Of a stretch of 64,000 nucleotides of DNA, positions 41,699-49,806 are shown piece after piece. The position numbers and the translations under genes are program-made. The notes under the pieces are model-generated. The model was not told the DNA's origin. It ran no database searches and saw only the letters and a program-made list of their open reading frames with translations. The stretch comes from Nocardia sp. NBC_00416 (GTDB lineage Bacteria > Actinomycetota > Actinomycetes > Mycobacteriales > Mycobacteriaceae): the NCBI RefSeq assembly GCF_036032445.1, contig NZ_CP107932.1, positions 4,838,501 to 4,902,500 of the forward strand. The letters run 5' to 3'. Within the stretch, counting starts at the first letter, position 1. The number at the start of each line of letters is the position of its first letter.

Positions 41699-42226
41699 TC
41701 ACGATGCACGCGGAGTCCGGCGCAGCACCAGCAGGTACGCCTCCGCGGCCGCGCGCTGCGCCAGCCCGGTCAGCGGACCGCCGAGCCGGGTCAATCGGCT
41801 CGCCGGACGGGAGAAGGCGGTGATCACGCCGTACACGGTGTCGGTGTCGGTGTCGTATTCGACGGCGAAGAGTTCTTCGCCGCTCTCCGGATGTCCGGGC
41901 AGCGTGCCGTAGGCGAAGCCGATCCGTTCCGGTTCGTCCAGGACGTACACGACCCGGCACGGTGCGCGGAGCCCGAACCGGGCTACCCCGAGCACGACGG
42001 TGACCTCGGCGCCCGGTTCGGCCTTCGGTGTCTGCGCGTCCTCGAGGATGCCCAGACCGCGCTGTATCCGATATTCGAGCACCGCCGCACCCAGCCGGCG
42101 GAATTCTGCTTCGCCGTGCCCGAGCACGCGGCGAAGCCGCAGGTGGTGGTACCCCGGGGGCAGCTCCCGGCGGGTCGCGCCGACCTCGGCGTAGGTGAAG
42201 GAAGAGGGGTCGGACCGAGCGTTCAT
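41699..42226 (-). CDS. DUF1990 family protein
   Basis: 175 residues from ATG 42226, with GAGG upstream. The domain is recognisable from FTYAEVGATR, LPPGYHHLRLRRVLGHGEAEFRRLGAAVLEYRIQRGLGI, RVVYVLDEPERIGFAYGTLPGHPESGEELFAVEY and ITAFSRPASRLTRLGGP. Its fold is related to SRPBCC-like ligand binders. Function unknown. Confidence 0.88.
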   Translation of the reverse strand: MNARSDPSSFTYAEVGATRRELPPGYHHLRLRRVLGHGEAEFRRLGAAVLEYRIQRGLGILEDAQTPKAEPGAEVTVVLGVARFGLRAPCRVVYVLDEPERIGFAYGTLPGHPESGEELFAVEYDTDTDTVYGVITAFSRPASRLTRLGGPLTGLAQRAAAEAYLLVLRRTPRAS

Positions 42227-42328
42227 ACATCGATCCTCGTCGTCGGACGCCTGCGGCGCGAGGCTCGGCCGACAATCTTCACCCGCGTAGGATCGTCGGT
42301 ACGGGTCCACTCGCCGAGGAGGCTGGAG

Positions 42329-43054
42329 ATGACCGGCAGCCCACGCTCGATCGCGGAAAACGATATAACCCTCCCACCGGGTGATGATCAGGAGCGGTTC
42401 GCCGGCTACGGAGTGATGGGGATGCCGTTCGCCGGCGGCCACTACCTGGCGCTCCGACATTTCCCGGCCAGCTCGATCGGTGCGGGGTACGACGCGGTAT
42501 GGCATCGCGATCCGGCCGGCTCCTGGGTGATCTACAGCAGCGTTCCCGCAGCGGCCAGTTGTGCCCGCTATTTCGGTTCGGCGCTCGAAGACTCGCGGGT
42601 CGAAGACATCTCGGTGACCTGGACCGGCCCTTACGCGCTCACCGTGGAGATCCCGGACAGGCTCGTATGGGATCTCGAACTGGGCAGATCGGGGGCGACG
42701 GCGGCGATGACGGGGCTCGGTCGCATGCTGCCCACGGCGCTGTGGCGCAACCCCGCCGTCCTGTCGCTCATGTCGCGAGTCGCGGGTCCAGCGCTGGGTG
42801 TCGGGCGGGTTCGGCTCAGCGGCACTTCACCGAACGGTCAATGGTTCCGGGCCAGTCCGCGGATGCTGTGGACCGTCGAGAACAGTCGCGCGCGGATCGA
42901 TGGAATCGATATCGGTCCACCGGGGCCGTTGGCCGAGCAGGCGAGGCTGGGTGAATTCTGGCTGCCGCAACGCGGAATGTTCGTGGTGGGCGAGTCATAT
43001 TTCGAGCAATACGATTCGGCGCGACACCGGACGGCCCGACCCGGCCGCACCTGA
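42329..43054 (+). CDS. hypothetical protein, 241 aa
   Basis: ATG 42329 follows GGAGG. The sequence is soluble, without a signal or membrane helix, and rich in aromatic residues: MGMPFAGGHYLALRHFPASSIG, YDAVWHRDPAGSWVIYSS, RLVWDLELGRSG, RMLWTVENSRARIDGIDIGPPGPLAEQARLGEFWLPQRGMFVVGE in outline. The beta-strand-rich pattern with repeated W/Y could be a ligand-binding barrel. No family is recognised. It is divergent from the DUF1990 gene by 102 bases. Confidence 0.75.
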   Translation: MTGSPRSIAENDITLPPGDDQERFAGYGVMGMPFAGGHYLALRHFPASSIGAGYDAVWHRDPAGSWVIYSSVPAAASCARYFGSALEDSRVEDISVTWTGPYALTVEIPDRLVWDLELGRSGATAAMTGLGRMLPTALWRNPAVLSLMSRVAGPALGVGRVRLSGTSPNGQWFRASPRMLWTVENSRARIDGIDIGPPGPLAEQARLGEFWLPQRGMFVVGESYFEQYDSARHRTARPGRT

Positions 43055-43135
43055 CGACTACCCCCATCCGGGTATCAGGGGCGGTGTCAGGTCGGCGTCA
43101 GGGGAGTATCAGGCCCGGTGCCGATAGTTGGTCTC

Positions 43136-43250
43136 ATGACGAAGAACAGCACATCCTCGGCTCCCGCCACCGCCTCGGCGTGGACGGGCACGGTGCCGGT
43201 CGACGACACGTTACTGGCGGTCACCGATTCCGGCGGTTCCGGCGTCCCCG
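43136..43250 (+). pseudogene. N-terminal remnant of an alpha/beta hydrolase
   Basis: From ATG 43136 the frame reads MTKNSTSSAPATASAWTG, then TVPVDDTLLAVTDSGGSGVP, which resembles the start of actinobacterial alpha/beta hydrolases (WTG-VPVDDT-LAVTDTGG-G). At about 43250 the similarity stops and the sequence becomes, on the other strand, a carrier-protein fragment. The rest of the hydrolase is missing. Confidence 0.5.
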
Positions 43251-43385
43251 AGGACGCTGTCGCCGCCCAGGGCGAAGAAGCTGTCGTCGGCGCCCACCTG
43301 CGGTACGCCCAGCACCTCGACGAACAGTCCCGCCATCAGGATCTCCCGGGGAGTGACCCCACCGCCGATCAGGGCGCCGCGAACC
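43251..43385 (-). pseudogene. fragment of an NRPS carrier (PCP) domain
   Basis: The minus strand encodes TPREILMAGLFVEVLGVPQVG followed by ADDSFFALGGDSVL. This is the first half of a peptidyl-carrier domain, including the phosphopantetheine attachment motif LGGDS. It ends at about 43251, right at the hydrolase fragment, and is not preceded by an adenylation domain. It is a scrap of a nonribosomal peptide synthetase left by a deletion or rearrangement. Confidence 0.65.
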
Positions 43386-43487
43386 ACACCGGCTAGCAAC
43401 CACCCGAGCCCAGGCGCGCAGCCATCGGCCGACCCGCCCGCTCGACCGATCCCCCTTTCACACAACAGTTCCCGAAGGAGCACCACC

Positions 43488-43886
43488 ATGTCCATCACCC
43501 TCACCGACCAGGACAAAGCCACCATCCGGACCGCCGCCTACGGCGCCGTCTCCCTGCTGGCCGCCGCCGCTGACAAACCCCACAAGACCGCCACCAACGG
43601 TTCCACCGCCCTGTACTCGGCCACCGGTGTGGTCGGGCACGTGCTGGCCGCGAAGTCCAAAGACATCCAGCTGACCGGCAAAACCGTCGCCGAACTCGCC
43701 GACCTGGTCCTGCCCGCGCTGACCGCGGCGGTGGCCCTGCTGCAGAAACAGGATCCGGCCGAGGCCGACAACTTCCGCGGCACCGTCCGCGTCGCCATCG
43801 ACGCCGCCCGGGCCCACGAGAGCCGGCCCGGCCCCGTCACCGCCGAGATGGTCCGCAAGATCACCGCGGCCCTCGACGCCGCCTGA
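43488..43886 (+). CDS. conserved hypothetical protein, 132 aa
   Basis: ATG 43488 has GAAGGAG upstream. An all-helical soluble protein: SITLTDQDKATIRTAAYGAVSLLAAA, NGSTALYSATGVVGHVLAAKS, ELADLVLPALTAAVALLQKQDPAEADNFRGTV, with a final MVRKITAALDAA. Similar proteins occur in Streptomyces and Nocardia as far as I recall, without known function. No signal peptide. Confidence 0.75.
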   Translation: MSITLTDQDKATIRTAAYGAVSLLAAAADKPHKTATNGSTALYSATGVVGHVLAAKSKDIQLTGKTVAELADLVLPALTAAVALLQKQDPAEADNFRGTVRVAIDAARAHESRPGPVTAEMVRKITAALDAA

Positions 43887-44077
43887 GGTGACGCCGACTC
43901 GCGCAACCGGTGCCGGGCCGGGGCCGGGTTACCCACCGCCGGAAGCACTGTCGTGACCCCGTATCGCCGTCATCGCGGGTAGCCGTCGGGAACCGATTCC
44001 GGACCAGCCGCATCCAAGTTATCGAGGGGGCCACCGGGCTCGACTCGTACAGAACGAATCAACGGATGGAGCCGGAA

Positions 44078-44413
44078 ATGATCAGGTCGACGATTCATGT
44101 GGGCATCAGGGCAGTCGCCGCCGCCGCGATAGCCGTGGCGGGCCTGGGTGCGGTCGCTGTCGGAGCGGGCACCGCGTCGGCGACGGGGGCAGGTGGCGGA
44201 GGGTGTCTCGCGAGCCGGGTGTTCGAACATGAAAACAGCTACACGCACACGTGCGTCACCGCGAACCAGCCGGAGTGCAGAACCTGGGCGTCGAACACGG
44301 CCGCGGCGACCGGAGGGATCATCGTCGACGGAACGTGTGTGTACGTCCAGGAAGGCCTGGGCGGCTGGCCCCACCCGGCCGGGTTCTACGGCGCGGTGGG
44401 CGTCGCCAAATAG
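44078..44413 (+). CDS. small secreted protein, 111 aa
   Basis: ATG 44078 has GGAG six bases upstream; an ATG at 44066 is in frame. A Sec signal (IRSTIHVGIRAVAAAAIAVAGLGAVAVGAGTASA, cleavage near A-S-A) is followed by about 75 residues. Four cysteines (GGCLAS, HTCVTA, PECRTW, GTCVYV) suggest two disulfides. No family is recognised. A terminator hairpin follows. Confidence 0.75.
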   Translation: MIRSTIHVGIRAVAAAAIAVAGLGAVAVGAGTASATGAGGGGCLASRVFEHENSYTHTCVTANQPECRTWASNTAAATGGIIVDGTCVYVQEGLGGWPHPAGFYGAVGVAK

Positions 44414-44424
44414 CCGTCGGACCT

Positions 44425-44463
44425 CGGCGGGCGGGCTGACACGACCGCTCAGCCCGCCCGCCG
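44425..44463 (+). terminator. stem-loop after the small secreted protein gene
   Basis: A perfect 15-bp stem, CGGCGGGCGGGCTGA (44425-44439) with TCAGCCCGCCCGCCG (44449-44463), lies 11 bases after the stop codon. Confidence 0.7.
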
Positions 44464-44563
44464 AAGACCGCACGGCTCCGCCGACACGATCAGGGCATCG
44501 GATCGGAACTGCAACGGATTGCCGAGGTCTACGACGGATTGCTGGGTCGACGACCTCTCGGAA

Positions 44564-44764
44564 TCAGAAGTCTCTGCGCTGCCGGACGCTGTTCGCGAAG
44601 GTATCCCACACGGCCGGAGCGAATACCAGGGCCGGGCCGGAAGAGTTCTTCGAATCCCGCACCCCGACCTGCCCGTCCGTCAGCCATGCCACCTCGACAC
44701 AATCGGTCTGCCCGCCGCTGTAACTGCTCTTGAACCACTTCGTCCCGGATAGATCAGTCGTCAC
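44564..44764 (-). CDS. DUF397 small protein (orphaned)
   Basis: 66 residues with the full domain: WFKSSYSGGQTDCVEVAWL and VGVRDSKNSSGPALVFAPAVWDTF. It starts at GTG 44764/ATG-equivalent overlapping the last codons of the XRE remnant, the same 4-base overlap as in the intact pair at 34.4 kb. Its regulator partner is broken, so it may be silent or driven from the TetR operon upstream. Confidence 0.85.
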   Translation of the reverse strand: MTTDLSGTKWFKSSYSGGQTDCVEVAWLTDGQVGVRDSKNSSGPALVFAPAVWDTFANSVRQRRDF

Positions 44765-45010
44765 GCCTCGTACTCCCTTGCAACATGCCTCAGCAGTTCC
44801 CGCGAGCGCATTTCATCGTGTGCAGCAGTTCCACGTACATGTTGAACGTCGGATCGCTGTAGAGCCCCGCGAAAGCCGTGTACCACGATGTCACCTTCGC
44901 CTGTGCGGCCAGATCCAGTGCGCGCACGGTTTCCTCGCGGGGCACTTCGTACAGCTCGCACAGTGCGCGCACATCGATCGTGCGGACCTGAATGCGCACG
45001 CGCCGAGACG
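44761..45010 (-). pseudogene. remnant of an XRE/DUF5753 regulator with internal deletion
   Basis: Minus-strand sequence encodes, in one frame, VRIQVRTIDVRALCELYEVPREET, RALDLAAQAKVTSWYTAF and PTFNMYVEL. This is the end of the helix-turn-helix domain and the start of the sensor domain. In another frame follow ELLRHVAREYEA and the stop, which is the extreme C-terminus (compare LLRQVAKEYLA in the intact paralogue). About 190 residues in between are missing, and the join at about 44820 is out of frame. The N-terminal half of the DNA-binding domain is also gone; the fragment abuts the TetR stop. Confidence 0.75.
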
Positions 45011-45013
45011 GTT

Positions 45014-45619
45014 TCAGCCGCGCCGGGCCTCCAGCGCTTCGTGCAGTGTGACCGCCCACTGGTGGACGATCTCTTTGCGGCGGACCGAATCGTCGGTCAG
45101 GACATCGGCCAGGCCCAGCCCGCGGGCCAGGTCCAGCGTGGCTTGGACCAGGTGGTGGGTGACCGGGTCGGAATCGTCTACGCCGAGGGCCTTGACCGCG
45201 CGGCGGTGGGCGCCGCGGCCGAAGCGAGCCTCCAGCGGGACGATGCGTTCGCGGAGTGCCGGATCGGCGGCGGCGTGGGTCCAGACCTGGAGGGCGGCCT
45301 TGAACAGAGAACTGGTGTAGGACTCGACCAGCCCGGCGACCACCGCCTCGGTGCGGGCCAGACCGGGTTCGGTGACCGCCGCCGACACCGCCTGATCGGT
45401 CCGGGTGTCGAACATATAGGTCAGGGCGGCGGTGATCAGATCCTCGCGAGTGGGGAAATGGTGCTGCGCCGCGCCACGCGACACCCCGGCCCGTTCGGCG
45501 ACCACCGCCACGGTGGCGGCTGCCCAGCCTCTTTCGGCCAGACAATCGATGGTCGCCTCGAGGAGACGCTGCCGGGTGGCCCGGCTGCGGTCCTGTTTCG
45601 GTTCGTGAGGTGTCGCCAT
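45014..45619 (-). CDS. TetR-family regulator of the acyl-CoA operon
   Basis: 201 residues. The helix-turn-helix is at about 30-60 (AATVAVVAERAGVSRGAAQHHFPTREDL), the ligand domain beyond. It is the last gene of the catabolic operon, six bases after the hydratase gene, so it is likely cotranscribed and gives feedback control. A fitting palindromic site lies upstream of the first gene. That it binds there is inference. Confidence 0.9.
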   Translation of the reverse strand: MATPHEPKQDRSRATRQRLLEATIDCLAERGWAAATVAVVAERAGVSRGAAQHHFPTREDLITAALTYMFDTRTDQAVSAAVTEPGLARTEAVVAGLVESYTSSLFKAALQVWTHAAADPALRERIVPLEARFGRGAHRRAVKALGVDDSDPVTHHLVQATLDLARGLGLADVLTDDSVRRKEIVHQWAVTLHEALEARRG

Positions 45620-45625
45620 AACGGG

Positions 45626-46438
45626 CTATTCTGCCGAGCGCGTATCGGCGGCGGAGACGGCCCAGCGGGGTGGGCGACGCTGGAGGAACGCGGTCATACC
45701 CTCGATCACTTCCTCGGTCCCGAAGAAGCTTCCCGAGCGTGCCGCCAATTCGTCGGCGGATCGGTCGAATTCGGCGAGGATCCCGGCCGTGGTGAGGCGC
45801 TTGCTCTCCGCGAGCCCCTGCGGCGACCCTTTGCGCAGTTCGTCCACCAGCTCGGCCACCCGGGCGTCCGGGTCGCTGGTCGCCAGGGTTATCAGACCGA
45901 TCCGCTCAGCGGTGTCGGCGTCGAACTTCTCACCGGTCAGGAAGTACCGGTCGGCGGCTCGGGGAGCCATCCTGGGCAACAGGGTCAACGAGATGACGAA
46001 CGGGGCCAGCCCGAGGCGGGCCTCGGTGAGCGCGAAACTGCTCGCCAGGCCGGCGACGGCGATATCGCATGCCGCGAGCAGCCCCATGCCACCGGCCCGG
46101 ACGTTCCCGTTCACCCGCGCGATCACCGGTTTCGGAAGTTCCAGGATCGCGCGCAGCAACCGCACCATCCACTGGGTGCGGATATCGGCGGCCGCGGCAG
46201 GGTCGGCGGCCACCGCCTCCTTCAGGTCGGCGCCCGCGCAGAAAGTGTTGCCGGTGTGGGTGAGGACCACACCGCGTACCCGCGGGTCCGCCGCGGCGCG
46301 ATCCAATCCCGCCAGGAGTTCGGTCACCAGACGAGCGGAGATGGCGTTGCGGTTGTGCGGGGAATCGAGGGTGAGGGTGGCGAACCCGTCCTCGACGGCG
46401 TAGCCGACAACACGTTCCGCGGTATCGGTTCCGGTCAC
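45626..46438 (-). CDS. enoyl-CoA hydratase/isomerase (EchA7-type)
   Basis: 270 residues, crotonase fold. The oxyanion-hole segments HNRNAISARLV and NTFCAGADLKEA (Glu/Asp region) are followed by the second glycine-rich segment VRAGGMGLLAACDIAVAG. Catalytic Glu is in ALTEARLGLAP. It hydrates a branched or unsaturated acyl-CoA, expected to be the product of the carboxylase, as 3-methylglutaconyl-CoA-type hydratases do. Homologous by position and class to Rv0971c. Confidence 0.9.
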   Translation of the reverse strand: MTGTDTAERVVGYAVEDGFATLTLDSPHNRNAISARLVTELLAGLDRAAADPRVRGVVLTHTGNTFCAGADLKEAVAADPAAAADIRTQWMVRLLRAILELPKPVIARVNGNVRAGGMGLLAACDIAVAGLASSFALTEARLGLAPFVISLTLLPRMAPRAADRYFLTGEKFDADTAERIGLITLATSDPDARVAELVDELRKGSPQGLAESKRLTTAGILAEFDRSADELAARSGSFFGTEEVIEGMTAFLQRRPPRWAVSAADTRSAE

Positions 46439-46498
46439 GGCGGTCCTGCCTTTCTTGCTGGAGTGAGCCCGGGCCGAGGCGCCCGGCCCGCCCGGTAT

Positions 46499-47659
46499 TC
46501 AGTAGGACTTCGGCAGGCCCAAGGAGTGCTGGGCGACGAAGTTGAGGATCATCTCCCGGCTCACCGGCGCCACGCGCGCGATCCGGGCGGCGCCGAGCAT
46601 GGCGGCCAAACCGTATTCGGCGGTGAGGCCCGCGCCGCCGTGGGTCTGGATGGCCTGGTCGAGTGCTTTGATACTGGCCTCGGCGGCCGCGTATTTGGCC
46701 ATGTTCGCGGCCTCGGCCGCACCCATCTCGTCACCGGCGTCGTAGAGCGTGGCGGCCTTGAGCATCATCAGCCGGGCCAGTTCCAGCTCGATCTTCACCT
46801 GGGCCAGCGGATGCGAAATCCCCTGGTGTGCACCGATCGGGGTCTTCCAGACCGTACGTTCCTTGGCGTAGTCCACGGCCCGGTCGAGGGCGTAGCGGCC
46901 GACCCCGACCGCCATGGCCGCACCCATGATCCGTTCCGGGTTGAGACCCGCGAACAGTTGCATGAGCGCGGCGTCCTCCGTACCGACCAGAGCGTTGGAC
47001 GGCAACCGGACATCGTCCAGGAACAAGGTGAACTGGTGGTCCGGTTCGATGATGTCCATTTCCTGCGGGGTCTTCTCGAACCCGGGCGCGTCGGTGGGGA
47101 CGATGAACAGGGCGGGCTTGAGCTTGCCGGTCTTGTGGTCGGAGGTGCGGGCCACGATCAGGACCGCTTCGGCCTGGTCGACACCGGAGATGAAGATCTT
47201 GCGGCCGGTGAGCAGCCAGTCGTCACCGTCGCGGCGGGCGGTGGTGGTGATCTGATGCGAATTGGAACCGGCGTCGGGTTCGGTGATACCGAAGACCATC
47301 TTGGCCGAACCGTCGGACAGTTTGGGCAGCCATTCGGACTTCTGCTCGTCGGTCCCGTACTTGGTGATGATGGTGCCGCAGATAGCGGGCGAGACCACCA
47401 TGAGCAGCAGACCGGCGCCCTGGGCGGACAGTTCCTCCATCACCAGCGCGAGTTCGTACATACCGGCGCCGCCGCCCCCGTATTCCTCCGGGAGGTTCAC
47501 CCCGAGGAAACCGAGCCGCCCCGCCTCGTCCCACAGTTCGTCGAGCGGTTCGTTGTTACGCGCCTTCGGCAGCACGTAATCGCGGTAGCTGTACTTGGCG
47601 GCCAGGGCGGCGACGGCGGCCCGCAGCTCTTTTTGTTCGTCGGTTTCGATGAAGCTCAT
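46499..47659 (-). CDS. acyl-CoA dehydrogenase (FadE12-type)
   Basis: 386 residues with an FAD-dependent dehydrogenase layout: helical N-domain (LAAKYSYRDYVLPKARNNEP), middle beta domain with FGITEPDAGSNSHQITTTARRDGDDWLLTGRKIFISG, and C-terminal helices (MGAAMAVGVGRYALDRAVDYAKER, TLYDAGDEMGAAEAANMAKY, HGGAGLTAEYGL). The catalytic base Glu is probably in the last of these. It introduces a double bond into an acyl-CoA in this operon. Three bases separate it from the biotin carboxylase gene. Confidence 0.92.
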   Translation of the reverse strand: MSFIETDEQKELRAAVAALAAKYSYRDYVLPKARNNEPLDELWDEAGRLGFLGVNLPEEYGGGGAGMYELALVMEELSAQGAGLLLMVVSPAICGTIITKYGTDEQKSEWLPKLSDGSAKMVFGITEPDAGSNSHQITTTARRDGDDWLLTGRKIFISGVDQAEAVLIVARTSDHKTGKLKPALFIVPTDAPGFEKTPQEMDIIEPDHQFTLFLDDVRLPSNALVGTEDAALMQLFAGLNPERIMGAAMAVGVGRYALDRAVDYAKERTVWKTPIGAHQGISHPLAQVKIELELARLMMLKAATLYDAGDEMGAAEAANMAKYAAAEASIKALDQAIQTHGGAGLTAEYGLAAMLGAARIARVAPVSREMILNFVAQHSLGLPKSY

Positions 47660-47662
47660 TGC

Positions 47663-49798
47663 TCACTCCTGGTTTTCGGCGGCGGGGTCGACCACGGCGA
47701 GGACTGCGCCGACCTCGACCTGCCGGCCGACCTCGACGTTGACGGCACTGAGCACACCGTCCGCGGGCGCGGCGATGGTGTGCTCCATCTTCATGGCTTC
47801 CAGCCACAGAATCGGCTGTCCGGCGGTGACGGTGCTGCCGACCTCGGCGCCGATCCGGATGACGCTGCCCGGCATCGGCGCCAGCAGCGACCCGGTCGCG
47901 ACCTGGTCGGCGGGATCGGTGAAGCGGGGCAGTCGGCGCACGGACACCGGGCCGAGCGCGGAATCCACGCAGACGAGATCGCCGTAGCTGGCGACCGCGA
48001 ACTGCCGCCGCACCGGTCCTTGCGCGCTGGGAACCGCGAGCACGACCTGATCGGGGGTGGCGCTGATCAGCTCGATCCCCTCGAAACCGGCCACGGTCAC
48101 ACCGGATCGGGTGAACCGGTAGTCGATCTCGTGCGTACCGGTGGTGCGGCTCTCATAGGACTTGCGCTGGGACTGCGCGGGTAGATTGCGCCAGCCGCTG
48201 GGCGTGCCCGCGACTACGGTGGCGCTTGTCCGGTTGGCGGCCGCGTCGGCGAGCGCGGCCGCGACAACCGACAGTTTCTCGTCGTCGGGGTCGAGCAACG
48301 GCGCGGCGAGGGTGTCCAGACCGTGGGTGGCGAAGAATGCGGTGTCGGTGTCACCGGCGAGGAACGCGGGATGGCGCAGCACCCGGACCAGCAGGTCGCG
48401 GTTGGTGACCAGCCCGTGGATCCGGGCCCGCTCGAGGGCCGCGGCCAGCAGCCGGGCCGCTTCGGCGCGGGTGCGGCCGTAGGAGATGACCTTGGCGAGC
48501 ATGGGGTCGTAGTGCACGCCGACCACCGACCCGTCCACGACACCGGAGTCCAACCGCACGCCGGGACGTTGTAAGAGATCGAATTCGGTTGCTACCGAAG
48601 GTATTTCGAGACGCTGCACGGTGCCGCTCTGCGGCTGCCAGTCCTGCGCCGGGTCCTCGGCGTAGAGGCGGATCTCGATGGAATGTCCGTGCGTGGCGGG
48701 TGGTTCGGGATCGAGCCGGGCACCCTGGGCGATCTCCAGCTGGAGCGCGACGAGATCGAGCCCGGTGGTGCATTCGGTGACCGGGTGCTCCACCTGCAGC
48801 CGGGTGTTCATCTCCAGGAAGTAGAACTCCCCGGTCTCGTCGGCGAGGAATTCGACCGTTCCGGCCCCGGTGTAGCCGATCGCGGTGGTGGCCTGCCGAG
48901 CCGCGTCGAACAGCCGGGCGCGCATCCCGATTCCCTGGCGAGGCGATGTTTCCCGGACCGCCTCCGGTGTCGATGCGGCGGCCTCCCCGACCGCACGCGG
49001 GGAGCCTGCAAGCTCACGCACCGCTCCCGCCTCCAGCACTGGGTCGAGCGCAGCGTCGATCCGCTCGACCAAGGGAGAGGGCGCCTCCTCGACCACCTTC
49101 TGGTGTCGCCGCTGGATCGAACACTCGCGTTCGCCGACCGCCCAGATCGTGCCGTGCGAATCGGCCAGCACCTGAACTTCGATATGGCGGCCGGTTTCGA
49201 GGTAGCGCTCGCAGAAGACGGTCGGATCGCCGAACGCCGATTCGGCCTCCCGCCGGGCCCCCGCGAGCTGGTCGGGGAGCTCGGCCAGCGTGCGCACGAC
49301 CCGCATGCCACGGCCGCCGCCGCCGGCGGACGCCTTGATCAGGACGGGCAGTTGCTCCTCGGTGACCTCGTCCGGATCCAGTTCGGCCAGCACCGGCACC
49401 CCGGCCGCGTCCATCATCTTCTTTGCCGCGACCTTGGAGCCCATCTCCTCGATGGCGCTCGCCGGCGGTCCGATCCAGACCAGCCCGGCCGCGGCCACGG
49501 CCCGCGCGAATTCGGCGTTCTCGGAGAGGAAGCCGTAGCCGGGATGGACCGCGTCGGCGCCCGCGGCCCGCGCGGCGGCGATGATCAGATCGGCGCGCAG
49601 GTAGGTCTGCGCCGGAGTGTTGCCGGGCAGCCGGACCGCCGCGTCGGCCTCCGCCACATGCGGGGACTCCGCGTCGGCGTCGGAGTACACGGCGACGGCG
49701 CCCAAGCCCATCCGGCGGCAGGACGCGAAGATCCGGCGGGCGATCTCACCGCGATTGGCGACCAGGACGCTGGTGATGAGTTGCTGCGAATTCGACAC
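47663..49798 (-). CDS. acyl-CoA carboxylase alpha subunit (biotin carboxylase + BCCP)
   Basis: 711 residues from GTG 49798, preceded by GAGG. The domains are biotin carboxylase 1-480 (VLVANRGEIARRI, ATP-grasp KASAGGGGRGMRVV, EMNTRLQVEHPVTE), a linker with a BT-type domain, and a C-terminal biotinyl domain with LEAMKMEH (biotin Lys about 670). An insertion of roughly 45 residues follows KVVEEAPSPLV and precedes GMRARLFDAARQA, where the family normally has about 10. It carboxylates biotin with ATP and bicarbonate for the beta subunit next door. Positional equivalent of accA2 (Rv0973c). Confidence 0.93.
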   Translation of the reverse strand: MSNSQQLITSVLVANRGEIARRIFASCRRMGLGAVAVYSDADAESPHVAEADAAVRLPGNTPAQTYLRADLIIAAARAAGADAVHPGYGFLSENAEFARAVAAAGLVWIGPPASAIEEMGSKVAAKKMMDAAGVPVLAELDPDEVTEEQLPVLIKASAGGGGRGMRVVRTLAELPDQLAGARREAESAFGDPTVFCERYLETGRHIEVQVLADSHGTIWAVGERECSIQRRHQKVVEEAPSPLVERIDAALDPVLEAGAVRELAGSPRAVGEAAASTPEAVRETSPRQGIGMRARLFDAARQATTAIGYTGAGTVEFLADETGEFYFLEMNTRLQVEHPVTECTTGLDLVALQLEIAQGARLDPEPPATHGHSIEIRLYAEDPAQDWQPQSGTVQRLEIPSVATEFDLLQRPGVRLDSGVVDGSVVGVHYDPMLAKVISYGRTRAEAARLLAAALERARIHGLVTNRDLLVRVLRHPAFLAGDTDTAFFATHGLDTLAAPLLDPDDEKLSVVAAALADAAANRTSATVVAGTPSGWRNLPAQSQRKSYESRTTGTHEIDYRFTRSGVTVAGFEGIELISATPDQVVLAVPSAQGPVRRQFAVASYGDLVCVDSALGPVSVRRLPRFTDPADQVATGSLLAPMPGSVIRIGAEVGSTVTAGQPILWLEAMKMEHTIAAPADGVLSAVNVEVGRQVEVGAVLAVVDPAAENQE

Positions 49799-49806
49799 GA
49801 CCGGCC

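Noticed and set aside
43211..43525. A 104-residue minus-strand protein
   Set aside because: Only the middle 45 residues resemble a carrier domain. The start lies in the upstream region of another gene and the end is antisense to a hydrolase fragment, so it is scored as a remnant.
44888..48184. A 1098-codon open frame on the plus strand
   Set aside because: It runs antisense through the TetR, hydratase, acyl-CoA dehydrogenase and biotin carboxylase genes, whose motifs are all intact. Long antisense frames are normal in GC-rich codon usage. The translation is rich in Arg/Gly/His and has no domain.
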